DNA of 64,000 nucleotides from Gluconobacter sp. P1C6_b. Lineage in GTDB: Bacteria > Pseudomonadota > Alphaproteobacteria > Acetobacterales > Acetobacteraceae. Where the stretch lies: NCBI RefSeq assembly GCF_018811945.1, contig NZ_JACRVU010000003.1, positions 186,001 through 250,000 on the forward strand, in the 5' to 3' direction. This document shows, piece by piece, positions 8,972 through 19,489 of the stretch (position 1 is its first letter; the number at the start of each line of letters is the position of its first letter). A program made the position numbers and the translations under genes. The notes beneath the pieces were generated by a model, which saw only the letters and a program-made list of their open reading frames with translations, was not told the DNA's origin and did no database searches.

Positions 8972-9712
8972 TCAGGTGGTCGAAAATCCGGTCAGATCGC
9001 TCATGTCAATAGTAGCATCCCCCATATCAATATTAACGCCCGTTGTTCCCTTTGAAACACCAGTGACAGTCCCCGTTATCGTGGTCGGAAGAGCAACGCC
9101 GGTACCATCAGTAGAGCTTCCCTCTACAGCAACCGTATAAGCGCCATCGCTCAACTGCGTACCGCTGTTGTTTTTGCCGTCCCATGTCCAGGTATTTGTT
9201 CCCGCGGACGCATTGACTGTTTCGGACTTCACGACCGTACCTGTACTATCCGTCACGGCAATCGCGACATCTTCTGCCTGCGGCGCGGTAAACGACAGGG
9301 ATGCAGAACCGCTCTGAAGCGGCAGACTGGAGCTGCTTGCAGTTGTCGTCTTACCGATCAGGCTGACCGCTGAAGCCATCTGGTTGTCCTGCGTCGCGGA
9401 AATCAGGCTGGTCAGATTTGTATTGGTCTCGACCTGCTGCTGAACACCGGCAAACTGAGCGAGCTCGGCCGTGAAGGAATCAGTGCTGGTTGGGTTACTG
9501 GGGTCCTGATGTTGCAGCTGTGTTGTAAGCAGCGTGAGGAACTGGTTGAAATTCCCTCCCAGAGATGACAGCGAACTGCTCGAACTGCTGGCACTCGTTG
9601 ACGTACTGGAAGAAGCAGCGGCTGCATTTGCTGCCGCATTGCTTTTCGCGGCCGCAATGGCCTGGCTTAAAAGCGACGTACTGGCGGTCGTGGTGCCAAC
9701 TGAAGAAACCAT
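8972..9712 (-). CDS. flgD: Flagellar hook-capping protein FlgD
   Basis: Scaffold that caps the growing hook and is needed to polymerise hook subunits outside the cell. The 246-aa protein has a low-complexity Ala/Ser/Thr-rich N-terminus (residues 1-52). This is followed by the conserved FlgD segment 'FNQFLTLLTTQLQHQDPSNP' and 'AQFAGVQQQVETN' (about 55-100). The C-terminal half has Ig-like and Tudor-like beta domains with 'WDGKNNSGTQLSDGAYTV'. It starts 15 bp after the fliK-like gene, so the two form an operon. Confidence 0.94.
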   Translation of the reverse strand: MVSSVGTTTASTSLLSQAIAAAKSNAAANAAAASSSTSTSASSSSSSLSSLGGNFNQFLTLLTTQLQHQDPSNPTSTDSFTAELAQFAGVQQQVETNTNLTSLISATQDNQMASAVSLIGKTTTASSSSLPLQSGSASLSFTAPQAEDVAIAVTDSTGTVVKSETVNASAGTNTWTWDGKNNSGTQLSDGAYTVAVEGSSTDGTGVALPTTITGTVTGVSKGTTGVNIDMGDATIDMSDLTGFSTT

Positions 9713-9727
9713 GTTTCGAATCCTATG

Positions 9728-11056
9728 TTAGACGGTGAGATCGACGACGCCACGCAGAAATCGGCGTTCAGGGACTGGAGCATCAGTCGCAGATGAGGTC
9801 CCCCTTGCCCCCCCTCCTGACTGGTTATTGCTTTCCTGCCGCTCATCCTGGGATGACATGCCCAGGAAAGAGGGTTGTGAAAGACTGATCTGGATATCCG
9901 GGGGGATGATGCTCTGCGAGGCAGTCACGGAAACGGCACTTTGCGCCAGGCTTTCGAGCAATGTATCGCGGTCGTCTTTGAGTGACTGGTAGACTTCCGG
10001 ATTGTCCGTATTGATGTGGATCCGCTGCTCCCTGGCAGCCGTTTCACCAATTTCTACATGGACTTTTTCGTGGTGGCCGACATTCATTTCAATATGAGTT
10101 GTCGTGCTCCCGTTACTGTTCTTCTGATAGAGCAAAGGCTGCTGCTCATCATGACGGAAGACCTGTTCATTATTGTCTGCCGTCGCTGAAGCATTTTCTG
10201 ACTGAGCGGCATGAGACGTCTCGACTGCTGAATCAGTAGATGTTTTCTCCGCGGATACAGAGTCCTGTTGAAATGCCGGAACGCTCTCTGCTGCCGTCGT
10301 CACATCCGAAACAGTATTTTCTTTTACTTCTGCAATATCCTGTTTTTCTGCTGAAAATCTGGTGTCTTTCTGAGTGGATGCTTCGATCCCACCTGTTTCT
10401 GAATTCGACTGTGCGGCGTCAGCTAATGACACGTGGTCTTTCTGCCCCACATCGTCCGCAGCAGCGACGTTCGATCCAGCCACAGGGATATTTACCTGTG
10501 ACGATGCACTCTCCGCTGAATGTTCATCGACAGCCTCAACCCCCTCATCCTGCGTCAGGGCAGGTTTTTCTGCCTTCTGCCCATCAGCAACCGAACATTT
10601 GTCACTGCTCTTTTCTGCATTCGTTGGAGACGCCTTCTGCCGCCCATCCCCGACGACTTTTTGAGACTGTCCCTTATTAGCTACCATGGCGCTCGTCTGA
10701 GCAGCATGGAGCGACACAGTATTCTGAGCTGTTGCACTGACCTGCTTCGCAGCAGCAGACTGCTGCTGCGGACTTGCAGCTTCGTTGCGCTTCGGGGCGG
10801 CGGCCATTCCAGAACTGGTTTTCTGACCCTGGGTCTGATCCTTCTCCACGGATGAGGCTGCGGCCGCTTTTATGGCGCGGGGCTTGTCTGTTGACGCTTT
10901 CTGGCTGTCATCTGCATGTGCAGGGGTTTTCTGGTGCACATAGCTATCCAGAAAATCGCGAAAACGCTCATTCGACGCCATCTGGGTTTGCGGTAGGGTT
11001 GCGAGCCGCCCTGCCCCCGTTGTCGTTACAACTGCGGATGTCGTGACATGTGACAA
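9728..11056 (-). CDS. FliK-like flagellar hook-length control protein
   Basis: Probable secreted ruler protein that sets hook length and switches export specificity. The 442-aa product is low-complexity for most of its length (Ala, Ser, Gln, Lys and Asp rich, with many 'QK' and 'AE' steps). It ends in a more ordered region with 'IEMNVGHHEKVHVEI' and 'LKDDRDTLLESLAQSA', resembling the FliK C-terminal domain. Adjacency to flgD supports this. Start choice: a TTG at 11056 has GGAGG 9 nt upstream, whereas the first plausible ATG (10981) has no Shine-Dalgarno sequence. Symbol withheld because similarity is weak. Confidence 0.7.
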   Translation of the reverse strand: MSHVTTSAVVTTTGAGRLATLPQTQMASNERFRDFLDSYVHQKTPAHADDSQKASTDKPRAIKAAAASSVEKDQTQGQKTSSGMAAAPKRNEAASPQQQSAAAKQVSATAQNTVSLHAAQTSAMVANKGQSQKVVGDGRQKASPTNAEKSSDKCSVADGQKAEKPALTQDEGVEAVDEHSAESASSQVNIPVAGSNVAAADDVGQKDHVSLADAAQSNSETGGIEASTQKDTRFSAEKQDIAEVKENTVSDVTTAAESVPAFQQDSVSAEKTSTDSAVETSHAAQSENASATADNNEQVFRHDEQQPLLYQKNSNGSTTTHIEMNVGHHEKVHVEIGETAAREQRIHINTDNPEVYQSLKDDRDTLLESLAQSAVSVTASQSIIPPDIQISLSQPSFLGMSSQDERQESNNQSGGGARGTSSATDAPVPERRFLRGVVDLTV

Positions 11057-11150
11057 AACTCTGTGCCTCCGGATCCGCTGACAATGGGAAACCCGAGAAA
11101 CTGTTGGCACAGGAACAGTAAAGAAAGCGTTTAGCGACCCCAAAAGCATA

Positions 11151-11189
11151 CGCCCCGGAGAAAACCTTTTTCAGGCCTTTTCCGGGGCG
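11151..11189. repeat. GC-rich inverted repeat between the fliK-like gene and the secreted-protein gene
   Basis: CGCCCCGGA (11151-11159) pairs with TCCGGGGCG (11181-11189). Three further A-T pairs follow after a one-base bulge, giving a 12-bp stem. No T-run follows on either strand, so it is not a classical Rho-independent terminator. It could still block transcription from the upstream purH-side operon into fliK. Confidence 0.6.
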
Positions 11190-11264
11190 CTAGAGCATAA
11201 ATCACGGCTACAGAACTGAAAGGCTCATCCCTTCAGAATTATGAAACGACCGGCACGCCATGCC

Positions 11265-11615
11265 TTAGGGATGGATCGCATCATAAGCCGGAGACCCCGC
11301 AAAAGGTCCGCGCGGGATGGTAGGCGCGCTGGGGCATACAGGCGGGTTGCCTTCCAGAGCCAGTGCCTGAACCGTATGCGTCGTCGTAGAGACCAGCCCC
11401 CTGACGGCCAGTTTCTGGTTCAGCCGGACACCTGCCAGAAGTTCGTCCGGCAGAATGATCGTGGTTCCATCGCGCAATTTCACGCCCGTAGGCGTGATGC
11501 CGGAGACGATCCCCTGCGTGACAGGCAGCGGCGACATGTCATAGACGCAGGGAGCAGCCTCTGCTGCAGAGACGGAGAGCGCCAGGACCAGACTGGCGAA
11601 AGCAAGATTTTTCAA
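11265..11615 (-). CDS. Small secreted protein of unknown function
   Basis: The 116-aa product starts with a clear Sec signal peptide (about residues 1-20, cleavage near AEA/APC). A short beta-rich module follows in which '[19 protein letters not shown]' resembles DUF1344-like or OB-like small periplasmic domains; this is only a shape resemblance. Two Cys remain in the mature part (near residues 23 and 94) and could form a disulfide. Its ATG overlaps the purH stop (ATGA), so it is co-translated with purH. No metabolic link to purine synthesis is apparent. Confidence 0.75.
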   Translation of the reverse strand: MKNLAFASLVLALSVSAAEAAPCVYDMSPLPVTQGIVSGITPTGVKLRDGTTIILPDELLAGVRLNQKLAVRGLVSTTTHTVQALALEGNPPVCPSAPTIPRGPFAGSPAYDAIHP

Positions 11616-13189
11616 TGTCGGAAATGCCTCATGCCGGTGAATACCATGGCGATCCCGGCAGCATCTGCCGCATCGATCACCTCCTGATCGCGAATAGACC
11701 CGCCTGGCTGAATGACAGCCACAGCACCCGCTGCAACGACGCTCTCAAGACCGTCCGCGAAGGGGAAGAAGGCGTCCGAAGCCGCGACCGAACCGGTTGT
11801 CAGCGGTGCGCGTTCTCCGGCTTCCTTCGCAGCGTCCTCGCTCTTGCGCGCTGCAATACGTGCGCTGTCCACCCGGGACATCTGTCCGGCACCGATGCCG
11901 ACTGTTGCCCCGTTACGGACATAGATGACAGCGTTTGACTTCACGTGTTTTGCAACACGGAACGCAAACAGCAGGTCCTTCATTTCCTGAGCCGTCGGTG
12001 CGCGTTTGGTCACGACCTTCAGATCGGCTTCCGTCACACGACCCGAATCACGGGTCTGAGCCAGGAAGCCCCCCGCTACGAAGCGGAACGCCAGTCCTTC
12101 CGCAGCCGGATCCGGCACGCCCTGAGTCAGCAGCAGACGCAGGTTCTTCTTGCGCGACAGGACTTCGATTGCTTCCGCATCGGCATCGGGAGCCACGATC
12201 ACTTCGGTGAAGATCTTGCTGATCCTCTGGGCCGTAGCGCCATTCAGCGTCCGGTTGACTGCAACGATGCCACCGAAGGCGGAGACCGGATCACAGCGCA
12301 GGGCGGCGATCCAAGCCTGTTCCAGAGTGGTAGCAGAAGCCACACCACACGGATTGGCATGCTTGACGATCACAACCGTCGGTTCATCGAACTCGGCGAC
12401 GGCTTCGAATGCGGCGTCCGTGTCGTTGATGTTGTTGTAGCTCAGGGCCTTCCCCTGAACCTGACGCGCACTTGCAACGCCCGGACGCTGGCTGCCGTCG
12501 CGATAGAAGGCGGCCTTCTGGTGCGGGTTCTCACCATAGCGCAGCAGATCATCGCGGGTCCCGCTCAGGGTCAGAACGGGAGGAAGGATCTCACCAGCCT
12601 GCTTCGCGAACCAGCGGGAGATCATGCTGTCATAAGCAGCCGTATGGGCATAGGCGAAAGCAGCGTAATCACGACGTTCCGCCAGAACCGTGCCGCCCTG
12701 TTCGAGAGAGGCGATGACAGCCGCATACTGCTGCGGATCGGTCAGGATCGTGACGTGATCGAAGTTCTTGGCAGCAGCGCGGATCATGGCTGGCCCGCCG
12801 ATATCGATGTTCTCGATGCAGTCCTCGTCCCCTGCCCCAGACGCGACGGTCGCGGCAAAAGGATAGAGATTCACGCAGACCAGATCGATCGGCGCAATGC
12901 CGTGTTCCGCCATCTGCGCGACATGTGCCGGAAGATCGCGGCGTCCGAGGATGCCACCATGCACCTGCGGGACGAGGGTCTTGACCCGACCGTCCAGGAT
13001 TTCAGGGAAACCGGTGTGTTCCGAGACATCCTTGACTGTCAGACCCGCTTCACGAAGGGCTTTCGCAGACCCTCCCGTCGAAAGCAGTTCCGCACCGTGG
13101 GCGGCGAGCGCACGCCCCAGTTCGATCAGTCCCGTCTTGTCAGAAACGGAGAGGAGGGCGCGACGGACGGGGAGTCGGGTCTCAGTCAT
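11612..13189 (-). CDS. purH: Bifunctional AICAR formyltransferase / IMP cyclohydrolase
   Basis: Catalyses the last two steps of de novo IMP synthesis in the cytoplasm. The 525-aa length matches the bifunctional family. The N-terminal MGS-like cyclohydrolase domain has '[18 protein letters not shown]' and '[15 protein letters not shown]'. The C-terminal formyltransferase has '[14 protein letters not shown]', '[10 protein letters not shown]' with the catalytic Lys-His pair, and '[10 protein letters not shown]'. The ATG overlaps the stop of the YdjM-like gene upstream, so purH lies in a coupled minus-strand operon downstream of edd-eda. Confidence 0.97.
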   Translation of the reverse strand: MTETRLPVRRALLSVSDKTGLIELGRALAAHGAELLSTGGSAKALREAGLTVKDVSEHTGFPEILDGRVKTLVPQVHGGILGRRDLPAHVAQMAEHGIAPIDLVCVNLYPFAATVASGAGDEDCIENIDIGGPAMIRAAAKNFDHVTILTDPQQYAAVIASLEQGGTVLAERRDYAAFAYAHTAAYDSMISRWFAKQAGEILPPVLTLSGTRDDLLRYGENPHQKAAFYRDGSQRPGVASARQVQGKALSYNNINDTDAAFEAVAEFDEPTVVIVKHANPCGVASATTLEQAWIAALRCDPVSAFGGIVAVNRTLNGATAQRISKIFTEVIVAPDADAEAIEVLSRKKNLRLLLTQGVPDPAAEGLAFRFVAGGFLAQTRDSGRVTEADLKVVTKRAPTAQEMKDLLFAFRVAKHVKSNAVIYVRNGATVGIGAGQMSRVDSARIAARKSEDAAKEAGERAPLTTGSVAASDAFFPFADGLESVVAAGAVAVIQPGGSIRDQEVIDAADAAGIAMVFTGMRHFRH

Positions 13190-13749
13190 GATGAGAATGA
13201 AATATCCTTCAAAACATGTCCGCGCAACCGCGAGTGATGCGCAGAGGGAGGAACATGACCCGGAACAGGGCCACTACCGGAAAATCCTGCCCAACCCAGA
13301 AGGCAGAGGATGGGCACAAGAAGCATGATTTCTCCGATCCCGCCAGTCCGGACATAAGGCCACAGCGAGAGTCGCGAGCGGCTGAGGGGCGCGAAGAGCT
13401 GGCATCCCCCTGTCGGAAGGTCGGCTGCGATATGCGTCCCTGCCCCCAGCAGAAGCGCGCCACAGGGCCCACGCAGGCTCTCGGGGCCCATCAGACCGTT
13501 CAGCACGGCCGCGGCCAGAAGCAGCATTATGCCGGAATGTGTAAGGCCACGATGACCAAAGGTCTTTGCCAGAAAACGGGAGAGAAATTTCAGCCGGCTG
13601 CCGAGCATGGAACGTTCGGTATCGATGTCTGGCAGAAGACTGCCCAGCAGTCCCGTGCAGACGGAGAGCGGTTCAGGCGACAGGATATGCCAGCGCATCG
13701 CGCACAACACGGCAAAGCCGCCAATCAGCAGATGGGAACGTCCGGTCAC
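13186..13749 (-). CDS. YdjM-like membrane-bound metal-dependent hydrolase family protein
   Basis: Predicted inner-membrane protein of 187 aa resembling Escherichia coli YdjM, a LexA-regulated protein of the DUF457 group. The pattern is 'SHLLIG', '[15 protein letters not shown]', 'GHRGLTHS', then '[12 protein letters not shown]'. The Asp/His residues are the presumed metal ligands. Three or four hydrophobic helices are visible. GTG at 13749 places the start as in YdjM; TTG at 13839 would add 30 aa with no obvious role. The stop overlaps the purH start. Biochemical function is unknown in the family. Confidence 0.78.
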   Translation of the reverse strand: MTGRSHLLIGGFAVLCAMRWHILSPEPLSVCTGLLGSLLPDIDTERSMLGSRLKFLSRFLAKTFGHRGLTHSGIMLLLAAAVLNGLMGPESLRGPCGALLLGAGTHIAADLPTGGCQLFAPLSRSRLSLWPYVRTGGIGEIMLLVPILCLLGWAGFSGSGPVPGHVPPSAHHSRLRGHVLKDISFSS

Positions 13750-13851
13750 GCGCCCTATATGGTCTGCTTCGACGTGTCTCGCAAACCATTTGTTCACAAA
13801 ACGTTCACGGATGCCGCAACATTCTGACGGCACCCGCAAAACGCTCGAAGA

Positions 13852-14475
13852 TCAGATCGTGAAGAGCGCCGCAGCCGTGGCGCGCTGACGGACCTTGTCC
13901 GCATCGAACGCTCCGGCCGTGACCCAGGACCCGCCGACGCAGGTAACGGACGGCAGGGCCAGCCAGTCCGGCGCGCTCTCTTCCGTAATGCCGCCCGTGG
14001 GGCAGAAACGGACATTGCTGCCGAAAACGCTTGCCAGGCTCTTGAGCGCGGGAATGCCACCGTTCGTTACGGCCGGGAAGAACTTGAAGCGCGACAGGCC
14101 CAGATCCAGACCCCGCATGATGTCGCCCGCATTGGCCACACCCGGCAGGAACGGGACGTCATGCTCGACCGAAGCTTTTGCCAGCGCCTCGGTCAGACCC
14201 GGGCTGACGATGAAGCGCGCACCCGCCTTTACGGCATGGTCCATGTCGGACGGATTCAGCACTGTCCCCGCACCGACCAGCGCTCCCGGCACTTTCGACA
14301 TTTCCTGAATGACTTCCAGAGCGCAGGGTGTGCGCAACGTGACTTCCAGCGTGGACAGTCCACCGGCCACCAGTGCCTCGGCCATCGGACGGGCCTGCGC
14401 CACGTCATTGACCACCAGTACCGGCATGACCGGACAGCGGCTCATGACGGCGTCGAGTTTGGCAGTATCGATCAT
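13852..14475 (-). CDS. eda: KDPG/KHG aldolase
   Basis: Cleaves 2-keto-3-deoxy-6-phosphogluconate to pyruvate and glyceraldehyde-3-phosphate, the final Entner-Doudoroff reaction. The 207-aa TIM-barrel shows the active-site segment 'EVTLRTPCALEVI' near residue 45, 'GAGTVLNPSDMDHAVKAGA', and the Schiff-base Lys in 'RFKFFPA' near residue 133. The C-terminal 'GGSWVT' phosphate-binding segment is present. It lies 12 bp behind edd and is surely co-transcribed with it. Confidence 0.96.
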   Translation of the reverse strand: MIDTAKLDAVMSRCPVMPVLVVNDVAQARPMAEALVAGGLSTLEVTLRTPCALEVIQEMSKVPGALVGAGTVLNPSDMDHAVKAGARFIVSPGLTEALAKASVEHDVPFLPGVANAGDIMRGLDLGLSRFKFFPAVTNGGIPALKSLASVFGSNVRFCPTGGITEESAPDWLALPSVTCVGGSWVTAGAFDADKVRQRATAAALFTI

Positions 14476-14487
14476 CAGAACTCTTCC

Positions 14488-16335
14488 TTAGTGAATGTCG
14501 TCGCCAACGGCTTCGATCACGCGATCCATCTGGGCCAGCATCGCGGATCCGCCAGCCTCGGCCGGATCATGCACCGAACGCATCAGCGCGAACAGTTCGC
14601 GGCCCGTTCCCAATGCCGGGAGCGGCGGCGGAACCGGCTTGCGGCTCTCCCACTCGGCAGCATCCACCAGAACCTCGATCTGTCCCGTCACGGCGCAGAC
14701 ACGGATCATGTCGCCGTCCCGCACGCGGGCGATCGGTCCGCCAACCTGCGCTTCAGGACCAACATGAATGGCTGCCGGCACCTTGCCGCTCGCACCCGAC
14801 ATGCGTCCATCCGTCAGCAGAGCCACCTTGAAGCCGCGATCCTGAAGCACACCCAGAGTCGGGGTCAGCTTGTGAAGCTCCGGCATGCCGTTGGCTTCCG
14901 GTCCCTGGAACCGGACGACCACGACGACATCACGCTCCAGCTCGCCATTCTGATAGGCCGTGATGACATCATGCTGGTCCTGGAAAACCCGTGCCGGGGC
15001 TTCCACCGTCAGATGCTCGGCCGCAATGGCGCTGCTTTTGTAGATCGCGCGCCCCAGATTACCGGTCATCAGGCGCATACCGCCATCGGGACGGAAAGGC
15101 GCAGCAACATCGCGCAGGATATCGGTGTCCGTAGACGGCTTCGCATGGCTGTAGACGAGTTCGTCGCCTTCGAGCGAGGCACGGCGGGCGTAATCCGCGA
15201 AACCGCCACGCGAAACCGTCAGGATATCCTTGTGCAGCATACCGGCGCGCGTCAGTTCGGCGATCACGGTCGGCATACCACCTACGCGGTTGAACGCGTT
15301 CACGTCCTCGGAACCGCTCGGATAAACACGAGTGATCAGCGGAACCGCGGACGACAGGCGGCTGATATCTTCCCAGTCGATCAGGATACCGGCGGCACGG
15401 GCGATCGCCGGAAGATGAATCGAATGGTTGGTTGACCCCCCCGTGGCCAGCAGCCCCACCGCCGCGTTCACGATGGCCTTTTCATCCACGCAATGCGCCA
15501 GCGGGCGGACATCCTCGCCGTTCAGGCCGATTTCCGCCAGACGGTGGATTCCCGAGCGCGTCATGGCCTGACGCAGCTTCGTGTTGGGATTGATGAAGGC
15601 TGAGTCTGGCATCATCAGGCCCATGATCTCAACCATCATCTGGTTCGTATTGGCCGTGCCGTAGAAAGTGCAGGTGCCCGGGCTGTGATAGGAGGCGTTT
15701 TCTGCCTCCATCAGTTCGTCCTGCCCGACCTTGCCCTGCACATAGAGCTGGCGGATGCGCTGCTTTTCCTTGTTAGGCAAACCGGACGGCATCGGGCCTG
15801 CCGGGATCAGCATGGCCGGGAGATGACCGAAGCGCAGGGCGCCCATCAGAAGGCCCGGCACGATCTTGTCACAGATACCCAGCAGCGCCACGCCTTCGAA
15901 CATACCGTGGCTCAGCCCGACCGCCGTGGACATGGCGATCACGTCACGGGAGAACAGGGAAAGCTCCATGCCCTCCTGCCCCTGCGTTACACCGTCACAC
16001 ATGGCCGGCGCGCCACCTGCTACCTGGGCCGTTGCACCAACTTCACGGGCGAACAGCTTGATCTGCTCAGGGTAGCGACCATAGGGCTGATGCGCCGAGA
16101 GCATGTCGTTATAGGTCGTGATGACGCCGATATTGGTCCCGGTGGGACGCATCAGATCCGGCTTGTCAGGACTTGATGCCGCGATGGCATGGGCCAGATT
16201 CCCGCAGGCCAGCTTGGGCCGGAGCACACCTTTGGCCCGGTTGCGCTCCATCAGGGCGAGATACCGACGTCGCGAGATTTTCGAACGCTCGATGATACGG
16301 GCAGTCACGCTCTCGACGACGGAATTCAGAGACAT
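14488..16335 (-). CDS. edd: 6-phosphogluconate dehydratase
   Basis: Iron-sulfur dehydratase that converts 6-phosphogluconate to KDPG. The 615-aa length is typical. IlvD/Edd-family segments are visible: 'NIGVITTYNDMLSAHQPYG', 'MCDGVTQGQEGMELSLFSRD' and 'GICDKIVPG'. Cluster-ligand Cys candidates lie in the first and third of these conserved regions, and 'LLTDGRMSGASGKVPAA' is near the C-terminus. With eda it completes the Entner-Doudoroff branch, a main catabolic route in organisms lacking full upper glycolysis. Transcription probably starts in the 412-bp gap upstream (16336-16747). Confidence 0.97.
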   Translation of the reverse strand: MSLNSVVESVTARIIERSKISRRRYLALMERNRAKGVLRPKLACGNLAHAIAASSPDKPDLMRPTGTNIGVITTYNDMLSAHQPYGRYPEQIKLFAREVGATAQVAGGAPAMCDGVTQGQEGMELSLFSRDVIAMSTAVGLSHGMFEGVALLGICDKIVPGLLMGALRFGHLPAMLIPAGPMPSGLPNKEKQRIRQLYVQGKVGQDELMEAENASYHSPGTCTFYGTANTNQMMVEIMGLMMPDSAFINPNTKLRQAMTRSGIHRLAEIGLNGEDVRPLAHCVDEKAIVNAAVGLLATGGSTNHSIHLPAIARAAGILIDWEDISRLSSAVPLITRVYPSGSEDVNAFNRVGGMPTVIAELTRAGMLHKDILTVSRGGFADYARRASLEGDELVYSHAKPSTDTDILRDVAAPFRPDGGMRLMTGNLGRAIYKSSAIAAEHLTVEAPARVFQDQHDVITAYQNGELERDVVVVVRFQGPEANGMPELHKLTPTLGVLQDRGFKVALLTDGRMSGASGKVPAAIHVGPEAQVGGPIARVRDGDMIRVCAVTGQIEVLVDAAEWESRKPVPPPLPALGTGRELFALMRSVHDPAEAGGSAMLAQMDRVIEAVGDDIH

Positions 16336-16747
16336 CTGGAAATACTCGCTACTCGGCTGATGCCTGCAATGCGTTCAGGAAAGGCCGACTTTCCGGCGCA
16401 AGGCACGGTATCGTGATTGAGGCACCGTACATACGGAAAGCCCCCCCCCAGAGCAAGCCATCCGCCCACGAAAACCTTGATATTCTCATTTTTATTTCAA
16501 GACATCATGCCTGATGCTCTCTTAGTTCCAAAAATAACACCATCAGAGCAACAATATGAATGATATATGTTAATACCGGTTTTCAGAAATCCCGCATGGC
16601 CAGGCACGGGCTCTGACGCGCAGACCGGGGCGCGACCGCAAAAGAAACCAGCGGACCCCACAGTCACTAAATGATCGGTAATTTGCCCGATCTGTCACCA
16701 TGAAATATCCATGAGAGTCAGAACCGAATATTCACGGAGACGATATC
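16336..16747. promoter_or_regulatory. Divergent intergenic region between edd and yfdX
   Basis: This 412-bp noncoding stretch must contain the edd promoter (leftward) and the yfdX promoter (rightward). Visible features are a run of C at 16441-16449, an AT-rich patch around 16480-16575, and a short inverted repeat GATCGG (16673-16678)/CCGATC (16687-16692) about 55 bp before the yfdX start. The yfdX ribosome-binding site is the ACGGAGA at 16735-16741. No small ORF or RNA was recognised. Confidence 0.5.
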
Positions 16748-17467
<720 letters not shown>

Positions 17468-17491
17468 TCTTCAAGGGCCCCGCCCTCAGAT

Positions 17492-17530
17492 AAAAAAAGC
17501 GCTGCAGGTCTGGCCTGCAGCGCTTTTTTT
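17492..17530. terminator. Bidirectional intrinsic terminator
   Basis: A perfect 10-bp stem, GCGCTGCAGG with CCTGCAGCGC, closes a 5-nt loop and is flanked by seven A on the left and seven T on the right. It can therefore terminate transcripts from both directions. It sits between the convergent ends of yfdX and the NIPSNAP-accC operon. Confidence 0.95.
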
Positions 17531-17552
17531 GTACCTGTTTTTTTAGAATGTC

Positions 17553-18122
17553 TCAGCTCCAGGCGGAGCCCTGTGCCGGAAGCAGGATCGTATTTTCCAT
17601 GGCAACCAGACCAGCACCGATCTTCGGCGGCCACACACCGCTGGCCACGGCCTGAGCCCGGATTTCCAGACGGGCATTCATATCCGCATACGGCCAGATA
17701 TGAGCCAATCGCGGTGTTCCCTCGATCGAGATCATCCCGCAAAGCAGCGGGGAGAGTTCCAGCCGTGCCGGAACAGCAGTGGCAAAAGCCTCTTCCACGT
17801 TCCCGACCTGTCCAAGCTTCAGATCGTAGCAGCGCCATTCATAGAGGCTGCCGTGCTCCCCGGCCGGAAGCAGCGGGGAAATGATACGCCAGCTTGTCAC
17901 CGCGACATTCTGCACAGGTTCTTCAGGAATGGCTGCCAGCACATCCGGACGCCCTTCCAGAAGGGCATCATAGGTGTCAGCCGTCCGGAAGAGGACAACC
18001 CGGTTCAGGACACCGATCTCACTCACCCAGACGGCGAGCCCATCACGGCCCGTGAGAGCAGAAACCACCTGCGGCATCTGTCCGACGCGGACATCAAGAA
18101 CGATGGTTTCTGCGTAACTCAT
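17553..18122 (-). CDS. NIPSNAP family protein
   Basis: The 189-aa protein contains the ferredoxin-like NIPSNAP fold, best seen in 'SLYEWRCYDLK' and the conserved 'LAHIWPYADMNARLEIRAQA'. The tail is 'SGVWPPK'. The molecular role of bacterial NIPSNAP proteins is poorly defined. The gene starts 14 bp after accC ends and is the last of the aroQ-accB-accC transcript, so it may be expressed with fatty-acid synthesis. No signal peptide or membrane segment is seen. Confidence 0.82.
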   Translation of the reverse strand: MSYAETIVLDVRVGQMPQVVSALTGRDGLAVWVSEIGVLNRVVLFRTADTYDALLEGRPDVLAAIPEEPVQNVAVTSWRIISPLLPAGEHGSLYEWRCYDLKLGQVGNVEEAFATAVPARLELSPLLCGMISIEGTPRLAHIWPYADMNARLEIRAQAVASGVWPPKIGAGLVAMENTILLPAQGSAWS

Positions 18123-18136
18123 GGGCTGTCTCCGGT

Positions 18137-19489
18137 TTATTTCCCTGCCTGCTGGGCAGCGACAAAGTTCTCCAGCCAGTGGATCGTATAATCCCCCTTC
18201 TGGAAAGACGGATCCGCCAAAATTTTCTGATGCAGCGGAATAACCGTTTTCACACCGTCAACCACACATTCATCCAGAGCACGCTGCATACGGGCAATGG
18301 CTTCGGCCCGGGTCGGAGCATGCACGATCAGCTTGGCGATCATGCTGTCGTAGTAAGGCGGGATGCGATAGCCAGCGTAGATCGCGCTGTCCATACGGAC
18401 ACCCAGCCCACCCGGAGCATGGAAAACCTTGATCGTGCCGGGGCTCGGCATGAAGGTTTCCGGATCTTCCGCATTGATGCGACACTCGATCGCATGGCCG
18501 GACATCTTGACGTCAGCCTGCGTGTAACCAAGCGGCTCACCGGATGCGATACGGATCTGCTCGCGCACGAGATCCACATTGCAGACCATCTCCGTCACCG
18601 GATGCTCGACCTGCAGACGCGTGTTCATCTCGATGAAGCAGAACTGACCGTCCTGATACAGGAACTCGAGCGTTCCGGCATTACGATACCCCATCCGTGA
18701 CAGGGCCTCGGTCGCGGTGCGGCCGATTTCCTCACGCTCGGCATCCGTCAAGGCCGGCGAACCGGCTTCTTCCAGAAGCTTCTGGTGACGGCGCTGGAGC
18801 GAACAGTCACGCTCACCGAAATGCACGACATTACCGTGCGCATCGCCAAGGATCTGAAGCTCGATGTGACGCGGACGGTTGAGATACTTCTCAAGATAGA
18901 CTTCGTCATTGCCGAAGGCTGCACGGGCTTCGGCACGGGCCACCGACCAGGCTTCCTCGATGTCGTCCGCCGTCATCGCGACCTTCATGCCGCGCCCACC
19001 GCCACCGGCAGCAGCCTTGATCAGGACCGGATAACCGACCTTCTCGGCGACTTCCCGGGCTGCCTGCAGATCCGGCAGGGCGCCGTCAGAACCCGGCACC
19101 AGCGGCACACCGAGCGCGCGCATGGTCGTCTTGGCCGTGATCTTGTCGCCCATCGTGCGGATGTGCTCGGCCGTCGGACCGATGAACGCGAGGCCGTGTT
19201 CTTCCACGGTCTCGGCGAACTCGGCGTTTTCCGACAGGAAGCCATAGCCCGGATGAATGGCGTCAGCACCCGTGATCGTTGCGGCCGAGAGAATGGCAGC
19301 CACGTTCAGATAGGAGTCGCGTGCGCTCGGCGGACCGATGCAGACGGCTTCATCGGCAAGACGCACATGCATCGCGTCGGCATCTGCCGTCGAATGCACG
19401 GCAACGGTTTTGATGCCCATCTCACGGCAGGCGCGCTGGATACGCAGCGCGATCTCGCCACGATTGGCAATGAGGACCTTGGAAATCAT
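18137..19489 (-). CDS. accC: Acetyl-CoA carboxylase, biotin carboxylase subunit
   Basis: Carboxylates the biotin carried by AccB using ATP and bicarbonate, the first half-reaction of malonyl-CoA formation. The 450-aa length is standard. Landmarks include '[20 protein letters not shown]' at the N-terminus, the glycine-rich ATP loop '[12 protein letters not shown]', '[16 protein letters not shown]', and '[17 protein letters not shown]' with catalytic Glu/Asn/Arg residues. Its ATG overlaps the accB stop (TAATG), so translation is coupled. Confidence 0.98.
   Translation of the reverse strand: MISKVLIANRGEIALRIQRACREMGIKTVAVHSTADADAMHVRLADEAVCIGPPSARDSYLNVAAILSAATITGADAIHPGYGFLSENAEFAETVEEHGLAFIGPTAEHIRTMGDKITAKTTMRALGVPLVPGSDGALPDLQAAREVAEKVGYPVLIKAAAGGGGRGMKVAMTADDIEEAWSVARAEARAAFGNDEVYLEKYLNRPRHIELQILGDAHGNVVHFGERDCSLQRRHQKLLEEAGSPALTDAEREEIGRTATEALSRMGYRNAGTLEFLYQDGQFCFIEMNTRLQVEHPVTEMVCNVDLVREQIRIASGEPLGYTQADVKMSGHAIECRINAEDPETFMPSPGTIKVFHAPGGLGVRMDSAIYAGYRIPPYYDSMIAKLIVHAPTRAEAIARMQRALDECVVDGVKTVIPLHQKILADPSFQKGDYTIHWLENFVAAQQAGK

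Noticed and set aside
11945-13237. Long plus-strand open frame of 430 codons opposite purH
   Set aside because: It lies fully antisense to purH, whose motifs are unmistakable, and its own translation is Arg/His-rich without family features, as expected for a shadow of GC-rich codons.
14161-15435. Long plus-strand open frame opposite edd/eda
   Set aside because: Shadow of edd and eda; no motifs, no ribosome-binding site, and typical reverse-frame composition.
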